DNA from: Flavobacteriales bacterium UBA1986
GTDB taxonomy: Bacteria > Bacteroidota > Bacteroidia > Flavobacteriales_G > Salibacteraceae
Direction: 5' to 3'
DNA: 64,000 nt
Assembly (NCBI GenBank): GCA_002336245.1
Contig: DDDG01000023.1
Location: 1 to 64,000, forward strand
Positions 26,303 through 35,488 of this stretch are shown here, piece after piece. Position numbers and translations under genes: made by a program. The notes below the pieces were generated by a model. That model saw only the letters and a program-made list of their open reading frames with translations. It made no database searches and was not told the origin of the DNA. How positions within the stretch are numbered: position 1 is the first letter of the stretch; every line of letters begins with the position of its first letter.

Positions 26303-28012
26303 CTATTTCTCCGGCAACACCAGCATGCGGATCACAATGTCGACATCACCTGTGAGGTGCAGCATATACATGCCTGAACTCAACTCTTCTAGGTTCAATT
26401 GCAGGCTGTACGGGTCTGTATCGTCGACCCGAAATATTTGTCGGCCGCTCAAATCATAGACTTGAATGTCCCAATCGTGCATCTCCGACGTATACCATCT
26501 AAGTCGCGTACTTACGATCGTCTCCAACTCAAGCAAAGATGATTCTGAAAAGTTCACTGGTCGGAAAATGGTATCGCAATCCAATATGCCACGATACTTT
26601 AACCCATTGCATATAACATATTTATATTCAGCATTGTATAAGTTTGAATCAGCCATTACAAGTTCGACCGCGGCTTGCGGGAATTCCATCCCAAGAAAGG
26701 AGCCGTACAAACTTTGAAGTACAATTTGATCCATGGTTTCAGGACCCAATTCATCCATTAAGTCAGATAACATCCCCGAGTAGATGAGAGAAGATTGATA
26801 GAAGTCTTCTGCTCCTAAATCTTCTGGGTAATGCTCATTGGTCGTTAAATCACGACCTGGCCAAAACTCATTGTGACCATCCCAATTGAAAATCTGCTTG
26901 TAATTGAACGGACTCCAACCGTATGAGTATGAACTCGCAAAATAGTCGCAAATGGCCTCGTCGAAACCCCGTCGCTCAAAGCCTCCGTTGGTTTGTGGTG
27001 CTGCATAGAAGCTCAATGCGTGACCGAGTTCATGAATCACAATATCGGCGTCTTCAGCATCATCAACTCCACCTTGCCCAAATAGAATCAACGTATCGAG
27101 CCTATTGAAGGCAGCGAAATCATCGCCATTGAAGGCATGTGCATCGTAGTCGATTGGACCTTCAATGAGGTCGAAACCCCAATTTTCAATCTTTTTCAAG
27201 AAGGTAGAAAAGTGATACAAAGCGTTCACTTCTTCGAATGGAGAGTTGCTTCTGTTGAACTTAAAGAAATCACTTTGACTGCGATATGGAGGGTCGTTTG
27301 GTGGAGATCGGTCTACAGAGCGAGCGTAGTCATTCCATACTTGGAAACTATCTCCTTTCCAAAGCAGTTCCAAATCTACTTCCACCAATTGATTCAGGAA
27401 AAAGCCATTCGTTTGATCGTTGTTGTCGAGGTAGGGAGCACCATATTTAACTTCGGCCGTAGTGAGTGGGTCCGGACGAAAGACGTTGGCCTTCACCGTA
27501 GTATCCGAAATGGCATCCATCATACTTTGCCGATTCAGGATTTCCCCGGAAGGCACTACAAATAGCTCAGAAGCAAGATCGTTTTCTACAATGCCAATCA
27601 ACCATCCTTGAATCCATTTTTCATCGATTCGTTTGAGTGCTGGCTTCCAATAACGCAGCTCATACAATTCGTTGAGGGCAGGTTTTTGAATTTCTTGAAG
27701 TTCATAATTCGAATCTAAATCAATCGGCAGGGCATGCGCTATTGAGTAAAGATTCCCATTCCGATTTAGATTCAATTTAATGAAGGCCTCATCCAGTTCA
27801 TATTCCTGCAGGAAGATCTTATACAAATGATGGCTTCCTCCTGGTGAGTTTTTACTGGCTACGAGCCTCGCGTCCAGCACACCCAAGTCGAATCGGGTAT
27901 GAATGAATTCCTCTAAATTTCCGACAGGCTCATTCATCAAGCTGTATTGCACAGGAATCTGCGCAAAAAGGCTTTGAGAAATAAATAGAAATACCAGTAA
28001 GAGTTTATGCAA
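26303..28012 (-). CDS. T9SS-sorted zinc metalloprotease (HExxH, gluzincin-like)
   Basis: 569 aa from the TTG at 28012, which begins a signal peptide (HKLLLVFLFISQSLFAQ); upstream in-frame codons lie inside the EamA gene. The zinc site is HELGH followed 20-25 residues later by GFDEAICDYFASS, supplying the third ligand Glu as in M4/M36-like gluzincins. A thermolysin-type propeptide-like region (residues about 20-170) precedes it. The C-terminus is a T9SS sorting domain (IQVYDLSGRQIFRVDD... ELSSGMYMLHLTG). It probably degrades protein outside the cell. It overlaps the EamA stop by eight bases, so the two genes form a unit. Confidence 0.82.
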   Translation of the reverse strand: MHKLLLVFLFISQSLFAQIPVQYSLMNEPVGNLEEFIHTRFDLGVLDARLVASKNSPGGSHHLYKIFLQEYELDEAFIKLNLNRNGNLYSIAHALPIDLDSNYELQEIQKPALNELYELRYWKPALKRIDEKWIQGWLIGIVENDLASELFVVPSGEILNRQSMMDAISDTTVKANVFRPDPLTTAEVKYGAPYLDNNDQTNGFFLNQLVEVDLELLWKGDSFQVWNDYARSVDRSPPNDPPYRSQSDFFKFNRSNSPFEEVNALYHFSTFLKKIENWGFDLIEGPIDYDAHAFNGDDFAAFNRLDTLILFGQGGVDDAEDADIVIHELGHALSFYAAPQTNGGFERRGFDEAICDYFASSYSYGWSPFNYKQIFNWDGHNEFWPGRDLTTNEHYPEDLGAEDFYQSSLIYSGMLSDLMDELGPETMDQIVLQSLYGSFLGMEFPQAAVELVMADSNLYNAEYKYVICNGLKYRGILDCDTIFRPVNFSESSLLELETIVSTRLRWYTSEMHDWDIQVYDLSGRQIFRVDDTDPYSLQLNLEELSSGMYMLHLTGDVDIVIRMLVLPEK

Positions 28013-28865
28013 TGAGGAAGTGTTCGAGTCCAAGGATAAAGATACCCACAACTGCCAGTCCGATGCCCATCCAGTTTTTCTTTTCGAGCTTCTCTTTGAG
28101 CAAGAGGAATGATAGCATTGTTGTTAGGAGAACGACTGATAAATTGTTGATGGGAAAAGCCATGGAGCTGTTTCCTTCAAAGACTTCGAGAACAAGCATT
28201 ATAAGGTAGATGGAGAAGAAATTGACGATTCCTAATAGAACCCCCCACCGCAAGTCCACTTTGGTTGGCACACCCTTTTTAGTAAAAAGCATGTATAGGC
28301 TTCCAAGAAAATAAGCACTAAAGAATATTGCAGAAGAGAAGGACATCATTTCGTCACCCTCTAAGTAGCTTGTCTGATTCCACTTGAGAATTCCATCCAA
28401 CAATCCACTGCCTATAAAAAGTGTGATCGGCAGAATGAAGCTCTTTTTCCAGTTCTGACCGCTTTTGAATAAGCTGAAAAAGACGCCCACCATGGCGAAG
28501 GTCAATCCTAAAACCTTGAATGAAGTCAGTTCTTCATGAAGAAAAAGAATGGCAAAGACGAAGGGAATAACCACCGATAGTTTATTGCTGATCACGGCTA
28601 CCGAAGCTCCATTTACCTGCGTGGTTTTTGCCATTACATTAAATAGGCTAATAAAAAGTACGGCGAGCAGAGCAATGGACATCAAAACCTCAGTTTGAAG
28701 GAGAACTTCCCAGTTTTGACCTTTGGAAAGCAACAGTCCCAAGAGCCCTGCGCTTCCATAATTCACAACGATGGCTTTGAAGTTGTTGACGCCAAATCGA
28801 TTGAATTGATTGAATATCAGGAAGATGAAACTTGAGGCAAGAATGGAGAGGAATAGATAGATCAT
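28005..28865 (-). CDS. EamA-family (DMT) transporter
   Basis: 286 aa, about ten membrane helices in two homologous five-helix halves, typical of drug/metabolite transporters. Helix-edge motifs such as NKLSVVIPFVFAILFLHEEL and its counterpart NNLSVVLLTTMLSFLLLKEKL show the internal duplication. The substrate is unknown; EamA proteins often export amino acids or take up small metabolites. It is transcribed upstream of the metalloprotease gene. Confidence 0.88.
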   Translation of the reverse strand: MIYLFLSILASSFIFLIFNQFNRFGVNNFKAIVVNYGSAGLLGLLLSKGQNWEVLLQTEVLMSIALLAVLFISLFNVMAKTTQVNGASVAVISNKLSVVIPFVFAILFLHEELTSFKVLGLTFAMVGVFFSLFKSGQNWKKSFILPITLFIGSGLLDGILKWNQTSYLEGDEMMSFSSAIFFSAYFLGSLYMLFTKKGVPTKVDLRWGVLLGIVNFFSIYLIMLVLEVFEGNSSMAFPINNLSVVLLTTMLSFLLLKEKLEKKNWMGIGLAVVGIFILGLEHFLIA

Positions 28866-28889
28866 GGTAAGAGGACAAGCCTCGTCGAT

Positions 28890-28897
28890 TAACTTTG
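28890..28897 (+). promoter_or_regulatory. -7 promoter box of the thiolase gene
   Basis: TAACTTTG followed by C, a perfect TAnnTTTG, ends 15 bases before the chosen ATG at 28913. No well-spaced -33 element is evident. The position argues for the ATG at 28913 rather than the frame opening at 28895. Confidence 0.45.
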
Positions 28898-28912
28898 CCC
28901 AAATTTAATCGC

Positions 28913-30118
28913 ATGAGTGAAGCATACATCATTGACGCCATAAGAACACCGATTGGAAGTTTTGGCGGAAGCCTTTCAGCCGTTCGCACCGACGATTTAG
29001 GAGCCCACGCAATTCGAGCCTTGGTAGAGCGTCATCCAAACCTCGATCTGAAAGCCATCGACGATGTCATCATGGGTTGCGCCAACCAAGCCGGGGAAGA
29101 CAATCGCAACGTAGCCCGCATGTCCTTGTTGTTGGCAGGCTTACCTTTCGATGTTCCTGGGGAAACGGTAAACAGACTTTGTTCCAGTGGAATGTCGGCA
29201 ACAGTTCAAGCCATGAGAGCGATTAAGAGTGGGGAAGGGGACCTATTCATATCTGGTGGAGTTGAGAACATGACGCGAGGACCTTGGGTGATCTCAAAGG
29301 CAAGTAAAGCTTTTGGTAGAGACGCTCAGATGTTCGATTCAAGTTTTGGATGGAGGTTCATCAACCCGATGATGGAGGAGCTTTACGGAACCGATGGTAT
29401 GGGACAAACTGCAGAGAACCTAGTTGACAAGTATGGCATCAGTCGAGAAGATCAGGATGCCTTTTCATATTGGTCGCAAATGAAAGCCACTGCAGCTCAA
29501 AAGAGCGGACGTTTGGCTGAGGAGATTTCAGCTGTTTCCATTCCACAGCGCAAGAAAGATCCTATCGTCGTTGAGCACGATGAATTCATCAAACCCAGCA
29601 CAAGTCTCGAGATACTCGCCAAGCTTCGTCCAGCTTTCCGCAAAGAAGGCAGCGTAACTGCTGGAAATGCCTCAGGCTTGAATGATGGAGCAGCAGCTAT
29701 ACTCGTTGCCTCAGATGCAGGTATAAAAACACACAACTTAACTCCCATGTCGCGCATAGTAGCTTCAGGTGTGGCAGGAGTAGAGCCACGGATTATGGGC
29801 ATTGGCCCGGTGAAGGCATCGGAAATTGCACTCAAACGTGCAGGACTCAGCTTGGCCGACATGGACATCATTGAATTGAACGAAGCCTTTGCCGCTCAAG
29901 CCTTGTCGTGTACCCGTGCATGGGGCTTAGACGACGGCGACGATCGTTTAAATCCAAACGGAGGCGCCATTGCCATTGGTCACCCGCTGGGTGTTACAGG
30001 AGCTCGTTTGATGCAAACGGCTTCCATCGAACTTCAGAAAACCGGAAAGCGCTATGCGCTGTGTACGATGTGCGTAGGTGTGGGGCAGGGCTATGCCGTG
30101 GTGTTAGAGAGAACCTAG
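28913..30118 (+). CDS. Acetyl-CoA acetyltransferase / 3-oxoadipyl-CoA-type thiolase
   Basis: 401 aa thiolase. The nucleophilic Cys lies in NRLCSSGMSA, the NEAFAAQ loop is present, then the His of NPNGGAIAIGHPLGVTGAR and the C-terminal acid/base Cys in CTMCVGVGQGYA. It cleaves or forms 3-ketoacyl-CoA in the cytoplasm. The overall pattern is closest to PaaJ/PcaF-type thiolases (phenylacetate or beta-ketoadipate pathway), but no other genes of those pathways are nearby, so fatty-acid or branched-chain breakdown is equally possible. The TAG stop merges into the GAGAGT repeat. Confidence 0.9.
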   Translation: MSEAYIIDAIRTPIGSFGGSLSAVRTDDLGAHAIRALVERHPNLDLKAIDDVIMGCANQAGEDNRNVARMSLLLAGLPFDVPGETVNRLCSSGMSATVQAMRAIKSGEGDLFISGGVENMTRGPWVISKASKAFGRDAQMFDSSFGWRFINPMMEELYGTDGMGQTAENLVDKYGISREDQDAFSYWSQMKATAAQKSGRLAEEISAVSIPQRKKDPIVVEHDEFIKPSTSLEILAKLRPAFRKEGSVTAGNASGLNDGAAAILVASDAGIKTHNLTPMSRIVASGVAGVEPRIMGIGPVKASEIALKRAGLSLADMDIIELNEAFAAQALSCTRAWGLDDGDDRLNPNGGAIAIGHPLGVTGARLMQTASIELQKTGKRYALCTMCVGVGQGYAVVLERT

Positions 30119-30145
30119 AGTGAGAGTGAGAGTGAGAGTGAGAGA
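30118..30145. repeat. GAGAGT tandem array, left flank of the S23 gene
   Basis: About four and a half perfect units of the hexamer GAGAGT, starting at the stop codon of the thiolase gene. The reverse-complement array lies on the other side of the four-helix-bundle gene (30550-30566). Confidence 0.9.
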
Positions 30146-30149
30146 ATTC

Positions 30150-30497
30150 TCATTTCAAGTTTCGGATTAGCCCTGAAAGCATTCGAGCTGTTTCATCGGC
30201 GAGAGTGTAGAATTCTTGATACTCGGCTTCATCTAGAATGTTCTCTTTTTTCATGATTCTTAGGATTGCCTGGTTTTCTGAAAGAGAGCCTTTTGCAATT
30301 AGAAAGTAGTTCTTCTTAGCTTTCTTGGATATCATCACATTTCCTTCAGCAATATTAGCAACTACACTTAAGGCTGACCTCCCAAGTTGATCTCGTTCAA
30401 AACGTTCGAGCTTTCTCGTCGTTCTTATAAAGGCACGAACCAATAGGCAGTATTCCTCAGCCTTTCCGAAGACTTTAAATTTTTCAAAATCAAACAT
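30150..30497 (-). CDS. Four-helix-bundle protein (23S rRNA-IVP / S23 family)
   Basis: 115 aa, helical, basic and soluble. The family pattern is clear: FEKFKVFGKAEEYCLLVRAF, then LGRSALSVVANIAEGN, then FLIAKGSLSENQAILRIM. First seen encoded in intervening sequences of 23S rRNA, members are now known as stand-alone genes in many Bacteroidota. The structure is a pentameric four-helix bundle and the function is unknown. Here the gene stands alone and is enclosed by inverted GAGAGT arrays, which suggests that the gene and its flanks travel as one cassette. Confidence 0.88.
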   Translation of the reverse strand: MFDFEKFKVFGKAEEYCLLVRAFIRTTRKLERFERDQLGRSALSVVANIAEGNVMISKKAKKNYFLIAKGSLSENQAILRIMKKENILDEAEYQEFYTLADETARMLSGLIRNLK

Positions 30498-30549
30498 TTA
30501 GTAAAAAGAGAGCATTTGAATTTTATTAAACGAATGAATCCATTCCTTT

Positions 30550-30566
30550 CTCACTCTCACTCTCAT
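30550..30566. repeat. CTCACT tandem array, right flank of the S23 gene
   Basis: CTCACTCTCACTCTCAT is the reverse complement of the GAGAGT array at 30118-30145, with about two and a half units. Together they bracket the four-helix-bundle gene as an inverted repeat about 430 bases apart. Confidence 0.85.
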
Positions 30567-30570
30567 CTCT

Positions 30571-30603
30571 AAAAAAGCCCCACCAGATTTCTCCAGCAGG
30601 GCT
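30571..30603 (-). terminator. Rho-independent terminator of the DUF1015 gene
   Basis: On the minus strand AGCCC and GGGCT close a stem of about 12 pairs (several G-T), with a GAAA-type loop and six T after it. It lies 27 bases past the DUF1015 stop. Confidence 0.75.
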
Positions 30604-30629
30604 CGTTCAAGTTTAAGAGTTAACTCTTC

Positions 30630-31871
30630 CTATCCTTTCTTAAAATCATAGATGTTCAAACCCGAACGCAGTTTCGGTTCGATCCAGGTGCTCTTCGGAG
30701 GCATGCTCAAACCCGCATCAGCAACAGATTCCAACTCTTCGAATGAAACGGGGAAAAGGTTGAAGGCAACGTCCGCTTTCCCAGAGTCTACAAGTTCTTT
30801 CAACTTTTCAGGACCTTCCAATCCACTGACAAAACGAACACGTTGATCCGACTTTAAATCTTCGATCTCAAAAATTGGCTTCAGCAAATTCTCACTGAGA
30901 ACGTATGCATCCAAACTCTTCACCGGATGTTCAGGGTCAATTTCTCGCATGAAAGGCTCCAAACGATACCAAACACCCCGCAGATACATTCCGATTTCTC
31001 CGTGACGAAGTGGTTTATAAACTTCTACATGCATTTCATCCACCAAGAAATGCTCTTTGATTTGCTCAATCAAGTCTTCGGTCGGACGTTTTTGCTCAAA
31101 GCGAATCACCCGATTGAAATCAACAATCTCCAATTCATTTTGTGGAATCAACATGGCCATGAAGTATCCAGCTTCTGGTCTATCCATACCCTCAGAACGA
31201 TAGTGCTCATCAAGTAATGCAGAGGAAGCACAACGATGATGACCGTCGGCGATGTACAGTTTGTCTATGTTGGCGTAAATTTTCTGGAAAGCGTCAATTT
31301 CAGACTTTCTTGAAATTTGCCACAGCTTATGATTGATTCGATCGGCAGTGGTGAAGTTCACCGTAGGTCTGCGACTCTGAACTTCCTGGTACAAGGCATG
31401 CAATTCGTAATCTTCACGATGGGCCAATAGTACTGGCTCGGCATTGATTCCAGTGACGTCTAAATACCTTCGAAAGCGATCTTCTCGGCGATGAATCGTG
31501 TCTTCGTGCTTCAGGACATTCCCATTGTTGTACTCTTCAACGGGAATCAAGGCAATGATGCCTAAATGAACGTGCGCTTTTTTCTCCTGTCGATATAAGT
31601 AAAGACAAGGCTCTTGGTCTTGTTCAAAAACACCCTCGTTTACGAACTCATCAAATTTGTGACGAATTTTCTCAAAGAGATCGTTGCTAAAGGATTCTGA
31701 CTTTATATCCTGATCGTACTCAGGGTTTATGATGTGAATGTAGGAGTAAGGGTTCCCGTGAAGCTTTTGAATGAGGCCTTCCTGGGAATAGCTTACGTAA
31801 GATCTTGAAGCCACCAGATGAACCTTGTCTTCTGTGGGTCGGAATGCTTTGAATGGAGCTATTTTTGCCAT
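30630..31871 (-). CDS. DUF1015 family protein
   Basis: 413 aa, soluble, and a full-length match to the DUF1015 pattern: FKAFRPTEDKVHLVASRSYVSYS at the start, EDTIHRREDRFRRYLD near residue 123, then the hallmark LYIADGHHRCASSALL near 206 and a C-terminal domain ending MPPKSTWIEPKLRSGL. The DGHHR motif also occurs in ParB-fold serine kinases (SbnI/SerK), so a small-molecule kinase role is conceivable, but this is inference. It is divergent from the SLC12-like transporter. A TATCTTCG box (31895-31888), near the -7 consensus, sits 16 bases before the ATG. Confidence 0.88.
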   Translation of the reverse strand: MAKIAPFKAFRPTEDKVHLVASRSYVSYSQEGLIQKLHGNPYSYIHIINPEYDQDIKSESFSNDLFEKIRHKFDEFVNEGVFEQDQEPCLYLYRQEKKAHVHLGIIALIPVEEYNNGNVLKHEDTIHRREDRFRRYLDVTGINAEPVLLAHREDYELHALYQEVQSRRPTVNFTTADRINHKLWQISRKSEIDAFQKIYANIDKLYIADGHHRCASSALLDEHYRSEGMDRPEAGYFMAMLIPQNELEIVDFNRVIRFEQKRPTEDLIEQIKEHFLVDEMHVEVYKPLRHGEIGMYLRGVWYRLEPFMREIDPEHPVKSLDAYVLSENLLKPIFEIEDLKSDQRVRFVSGLEGPEKLKELVDSGKADVAFNLFPVSFEELESVADAGLSMPPKSTWIEPKLRSGLNIYDFKKG

Positions 31872-31958
31872 GGCGATTTGAAGGCCGCGAAGATACTCAG
31901 TGCATAAGTAGTATGGTCTTCTTTGGGTCGATTTCTCTATTATTGGAAGCGCAACCCT

Positions 31959-34175
31959 ATGACACAGTTAAACTCTTCTGGAAGCAACATGGGAACCTGG
32001 CCGGTATTCATGACCGCCATCAGTACTATTTTGGGTGCCATTCTCTTTCTGCGCTTTGGCTATGCCTTGGGTCATGTCGGCCTGATAGGAGCTTTGGGGA
32101 TTATTGTTATTGGTCATCTGGTCACCATTCCAACAGCTTTAGCAGTTGCTGAAATTGCAACGAATCAGAAGGTAGAGGGTGGGGGAGCCTACTACATGAT
32201 TTCGAGAAGTTTCGGTTTGAACATCGGAGCCGCCATCGGAATTGCACTTTTTCTTTCACAAGCCATTTCGGTGGCTTTTTATGTCATTGCTTTTGCGGTG
32301 TCTTTCGACCCAGTCGCGCTTATGATTCAGGAGAATTACGGCATCTTAATTAGTGGACGTATGATCGGCATGCTCTTTATGGGCTTGCTTACCATTTTAA
32401 TGCTGACGAAGGGTGCCAACATTGGTGTAAAGGCTTTGTACATTGTGGTGATCATTCTCGCAATTTCTCTTTTAATGTTCTTCATGGGAAGCTCATACTC
32501 GGAGAATGCATCCAGCATTTTTACGACCATCGAGAATCCAGATTCTTTTTTCTACGTCTTCACAATCATCTTCCCTGCATTTACGGGAATTGCAGCCGGA
32601 TTGGGCTTATCGGGTGATTTAAAGGATCCAAAAAAGAGCATTCCCAGAGGTACCATTTGGGCAACTGTAGGAGGAATCATCGTCTACATCTTAGTTGCGT
32701 TTAAGCTTTTCTTCTCTGCCAGTGCTGAAGATCTTGCTAATACAGATCATCTCATCATGGGAAAGATTGCCATTTGGGGTCCGATCATCCCAATAGGTTT
32801 GGCTGCAGCTGCAATTTCATCAGCCTTAGGGTCCATCATCATTGCACCGCGGACACTTCAAGCGCTTGGCGTTGACAAAATATTTCCCGGAAAGTTGAAT
32901 GAACTCTTCTCGAAAGGGAAGGCAAAAGACAACGAGCCCGTGAATGCAACCATGGTGACCTGTGTGATTGCGTTTTTCTTCATTGCCATTGGCGACATCG
33001 ACTTCGTAGCTCAAATCATCTCGATGTTTTTTATGGTCACCTACGGAGCCATTTGCCTCATTTCATTTCTAGAACACTTGGCAGCTGATCCTTCTTATCG
33101 ACCGAGTTTTAAGTCGCGTTGGTATGTTTCCTTGTTTGGAGCATTGGTCTGTTTCTACCTGATGTTCAAAATGAATTTCACCTATGCTGCTTTCTCGCTC
33201 ATCATAATGGCGGGAATTTACATTTGGGTGAGTCGCATTGCTCCCGACCGAGCAGGATTGGCCGATCTTTTTAAGGGTGTCATTTTTCAAGTGAACCGAG
33301 AACTTCAGGTATTTCTACAAAGAAGAGATCGAGAGAATGAGGAAGAGCGTTGGAGGCCATTCATCATCTGTATTTCTCAGGATACTTTTCAGAGAACCTC
33401 TGCATTTGACCTCGTGCGTTGGCTTTCGTATCGGTATGGCTTTGGAACCTACATTCACTACATAGAAGGCTTTTTGTCGCGAGATACTTACCAGCTTTCG
33501 CAAGATGTAAAGAGACGTCTTGTAGCACTCATGAACGATTCTAAGTCGAAAGTGTACCTCGACACGATCATTTCTCCATCCATGACCTCTGCGATTGCAC
33601 AATCAATTCAACTCAGTGGTCTTTCTGGGAAAGGAAACAATTTGATTCTATTCGAATTTGCCAAAGGCGATGCACGGGGTGTCGATGAATTGAAGAAGAA
33701 CTTCCAACTTCTAATGTCGACCGACTTTGACGTATGCCTTTTGCGCAGCGATTACAAGAGTTTTGGCTACCACGAAGAGATTCATATCTGGATTTCGTCA
33801 AGAGACTACGAGAATTCCTCTTTGATGATTTTGCTCGCGTACATTTTACTAGGTCATGCAGAATGGAAAGAGGGTTTCATCAAGATCTTCTCAATTTTTG
33901 AAGAAGGGGAGGAAGAGGAACAAGTAAACCGCTTAAAGACAATGATTGCGGAGGGACGACTTCCCATTTCAGAGAAGAACATTCAACTCATTCATAGAGC
34001 AGAAGATCGTGAGGTTTCGGCCATCATCAACGAGAAATCGCGCGATGCAGACTTCACGATTATGGGCTTTTCCGGAGAAGCCTTGGAAGAAAACTCATCC
34101 AATATTTTGGAAGACTACCCAGAGCTTGGGAATGTGCTCTTTGTGAGTGCTTTTAAAGAAAAGGTGATAAAGTAA
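31959..34175 (+). CDS. SLC12-like cation-chloride / amino-acid permease (APC superfamily)
   Basis: 738 aa. About twelve membrane helices occupy residues 15-440, opening with GTWPVFMTAISTILGAILFLRFGYALG and GGGAYYMISRSFG, which is the discontinuous first helix and substrate-site pattern of Na-K-Cl cotransporter homologues. FPAFTGIAAGLGLSGDLKDPKKSIP follows. The last 290 residues are cytoplasmic and resemble the C-terminal domain of SLC12 proteins (two UspA-like lobes, with MTSAIAQSIQLSGLSGKGNNLILFEF). It probably moves ions or amino acids. I chose ATG at 31959 over a TTG at 31923. Confidence 0.87.
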   Translation: MTQLNSSGSNMGTWPVFMTAISTILGAILFLRFGYALGHVGLIGALGIIVIGHLVTIPTALAVAEIATNQKVEGGGAYYMISRSFGLNIGAAIGIALFLSQAISVAFYVIAFAVSFDPVALMIQENYGILISGRMIGMLFMGLLTILMLTKGANIGVKALYIVVIILAISLLMFFMGSSYSENASSIFTTIENPDSFFYVFTIIFPAFTGIAAGLGLSGDLKDPKKSIPRGTIWATVGGIIVYILVAFKLFFSASAEDLANTDHLIMGKIAIWGPIIPIGLAAAAISSALGSIIIAPRTLQALGVDKIFPGKLNELFSKGKAKDNEPVNATMVTCVIAFFFIAIGDIDFVAQIISMFFMVTYGAICLISFLEHLAADPSYRPSFKSRWYVSLFGALVCFYLMFKMNFTYAAFSLIIMAGIYIWVSRIAPDRAGLADLFKGVIFQVNRELQVFLQRRDRENEEERWRPFIICISQDTFQRTSAFDLVRWLSYRYGFGTYIHYIEGFLSRDTYQLSQDVKRRLVALMNDSKSKVYLDTIISPSMTSAIAQSIQLSGLSGKGNNLILFEFAKGDARGVDELKKNFQLLMSTDFDVCLLRSDYKSFGYHEEIHIWISSRDYENSSLMILLAYILLGHAEWKEGFIKIFSIFEEGEEEEQVNRLKTMIAEGRLPISEKNIQLIHRAEDREVSAIINEKSRDADFTIMGFSGEALEENSSNILEDYPELGNVLFVSAFKEKVIK

Positions 34176-34188
34176 GGGAGGAGGAAAA

Positions 34189-35448
34189 TTAGGCATCTTT
34201 GGCTGGAAGAGTAATGCACATTCGCATTCCTCGCTCTTCATTTCGAAAGGCTAGTAGCTCACCACCATTCATTTCAATCAGTTCCTTCGAAAGTACGAGG
34301 CCAATTCCAGCGCCTTTTTCTCCATCGCTTCCGAGCGAAACAGTTTTTTCCAAGGCGAAAATCTGCTCCATTTCACTTTCCGACATTCCAATGCCGTTGT
34401 CTTTGACTTCTACGCAGGCAAAACCTTCCATTTTGGAAATTCCAACTGAAACTTCCCCAACTTTCTTTGGACTGAATTTTACAGCGTTGTTTACCACGTT
34501 GCTCAATACTAAGCGCAGCATCTCGGGATCAGCATCTACCGTCAATTCTCCATTTCGATGAAAATTTAGCTTTACCTCTTTCTGCTTGGCGGATTCTTGT
34601 GCAACATCCAATACCTCTTCTACAAGCTGCCCAATGTCGAAGTTCTTTTTTTCAACTTCAATGCCTTTCATCTGATTATTTGCCCAAAAAAGAACCTTGT
34701 CAATCATTTCAGATGTGTATTGCACACTGGTAGTCAAGCGTTTCAAATACTCCTTAAATTCATCCTCTTCCAAGCCTACTTTTTCAGCATAACCCAAGAG
34801 TTGTTTGAGTGAAATCACAGGCGATCTTAAGTCGTGTGAAATGATGCTCATAAGCCGCTGCTTCACTTGATTGCTTCGATTTAATTCGATTCGCTGATCT
34901 TCTTGAAAGCTTCGAAACATCAATGTGGCCAAGTAGGTGAGGGAAAGGGCGAGAACGATGTTTGGAAAGTAGAGTACTCCTTGCAGTTCGTTCAAAACTG
35001 GAGTGTCGAACTTCCAGAGCAGAATCAGTTTGCTGCTGACAAAAAGCAAGAGGAGGTAAACAAAAAATAATGCTGACTTCCATTTCGACGGGTACAGAAG
35101 GTAGGTGGCAAAGGTCGCTCCTGGGATTAGGTAGAGTTCAATGCCAATTGATCCAAATATGAACACGTATGTCATCATCACGGCGGGCGCAATGACTAGG
35201 AAGAAAAAGATGGCCAATTGAAACTTGTGAAAGTAATTGGAGACCATAATAAGTAAGCAGGTCACTGCTGTGAACAGGGTGAGTCCCAAATAAGGCCATT
35301 CAAAGGTTGGTAGGGCGACAAAAAAGAGGACAAAACAAATGGACGCACCACTTAAGGACCTGGTGTTGATTAAAACCAGATCGTTGGTTTCTTTAAAGCT
35401 ATGCTTTGGCAAAACGCCTGCACGCAGAAGGTTAGTGAGGGTTTTCAT
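34189..35448 (-). CDS. Membrane sensor histidine kinase
   Basis: 419 aa. About six helices fill residues 35-195 with almost no periplasmic domain, so it may sense a membrane or intramembrane signal. HisKA is at about 210-275 with the phosphorylated His in RLMSIISHDLRSPVISL. HATPase_c carries the N box LVLSNVVNNAVKFSP, G1 VKDNGIGMS and G2 GAGIGLVLSKELIEMNGG. No response regulator is adjacent, so its partner is elsewhere. It ends 13 bases from the convergent transporter stop. Confidence 0.93.
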   Translation of the reverse strand: MKTLTNLLRAGVLPKHSFKETNDLVLINTRSLSGASICFVLFFVALPTFEWPYLGLTLFTAVTCLLIMVSNYFHKFQLAIFFFLVIAPAVMMTYVFIFGSIGIELYLIPGATFATYLLYPSKWKSALFFVYLLLLFVSSKLILLWKFDTPVLNELQGVLYFPNIVLALSLTYLATLMFRSFQEDQRIELNRSNQVKQRLMSIISHDLRSPVISLKQLLGYAEKVGLEEDEFKEYLKRLTTSVQYTSEMIDKVLFWANNQMKGIEVEKKNFDIGQLVEEVLDVAQESAKQKEVKLNFHRNGELTVDADPEMLRLVLSNVVNNAVKFSPKKVGEVSVGISKMEGFACVEVKDNGIGMSESEMEQIFALEKTVSLGSDGEKGAGIGLVLSKELIEMNGGELLAFRNEERGMRMCITLPAKDA

Positions 35449-35488
35449 GAGAAGGGCCTCACAAAGTTGCGAAAATTGTCCTTCTTCG

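Noticed and set aside
30118..30145. GAGAGT array as a CRISPR or variable-number coding repeat
   Set aside because: Units are six bases without spacers, and the array is non-coding; it is a simple repeat, not CRISPR.
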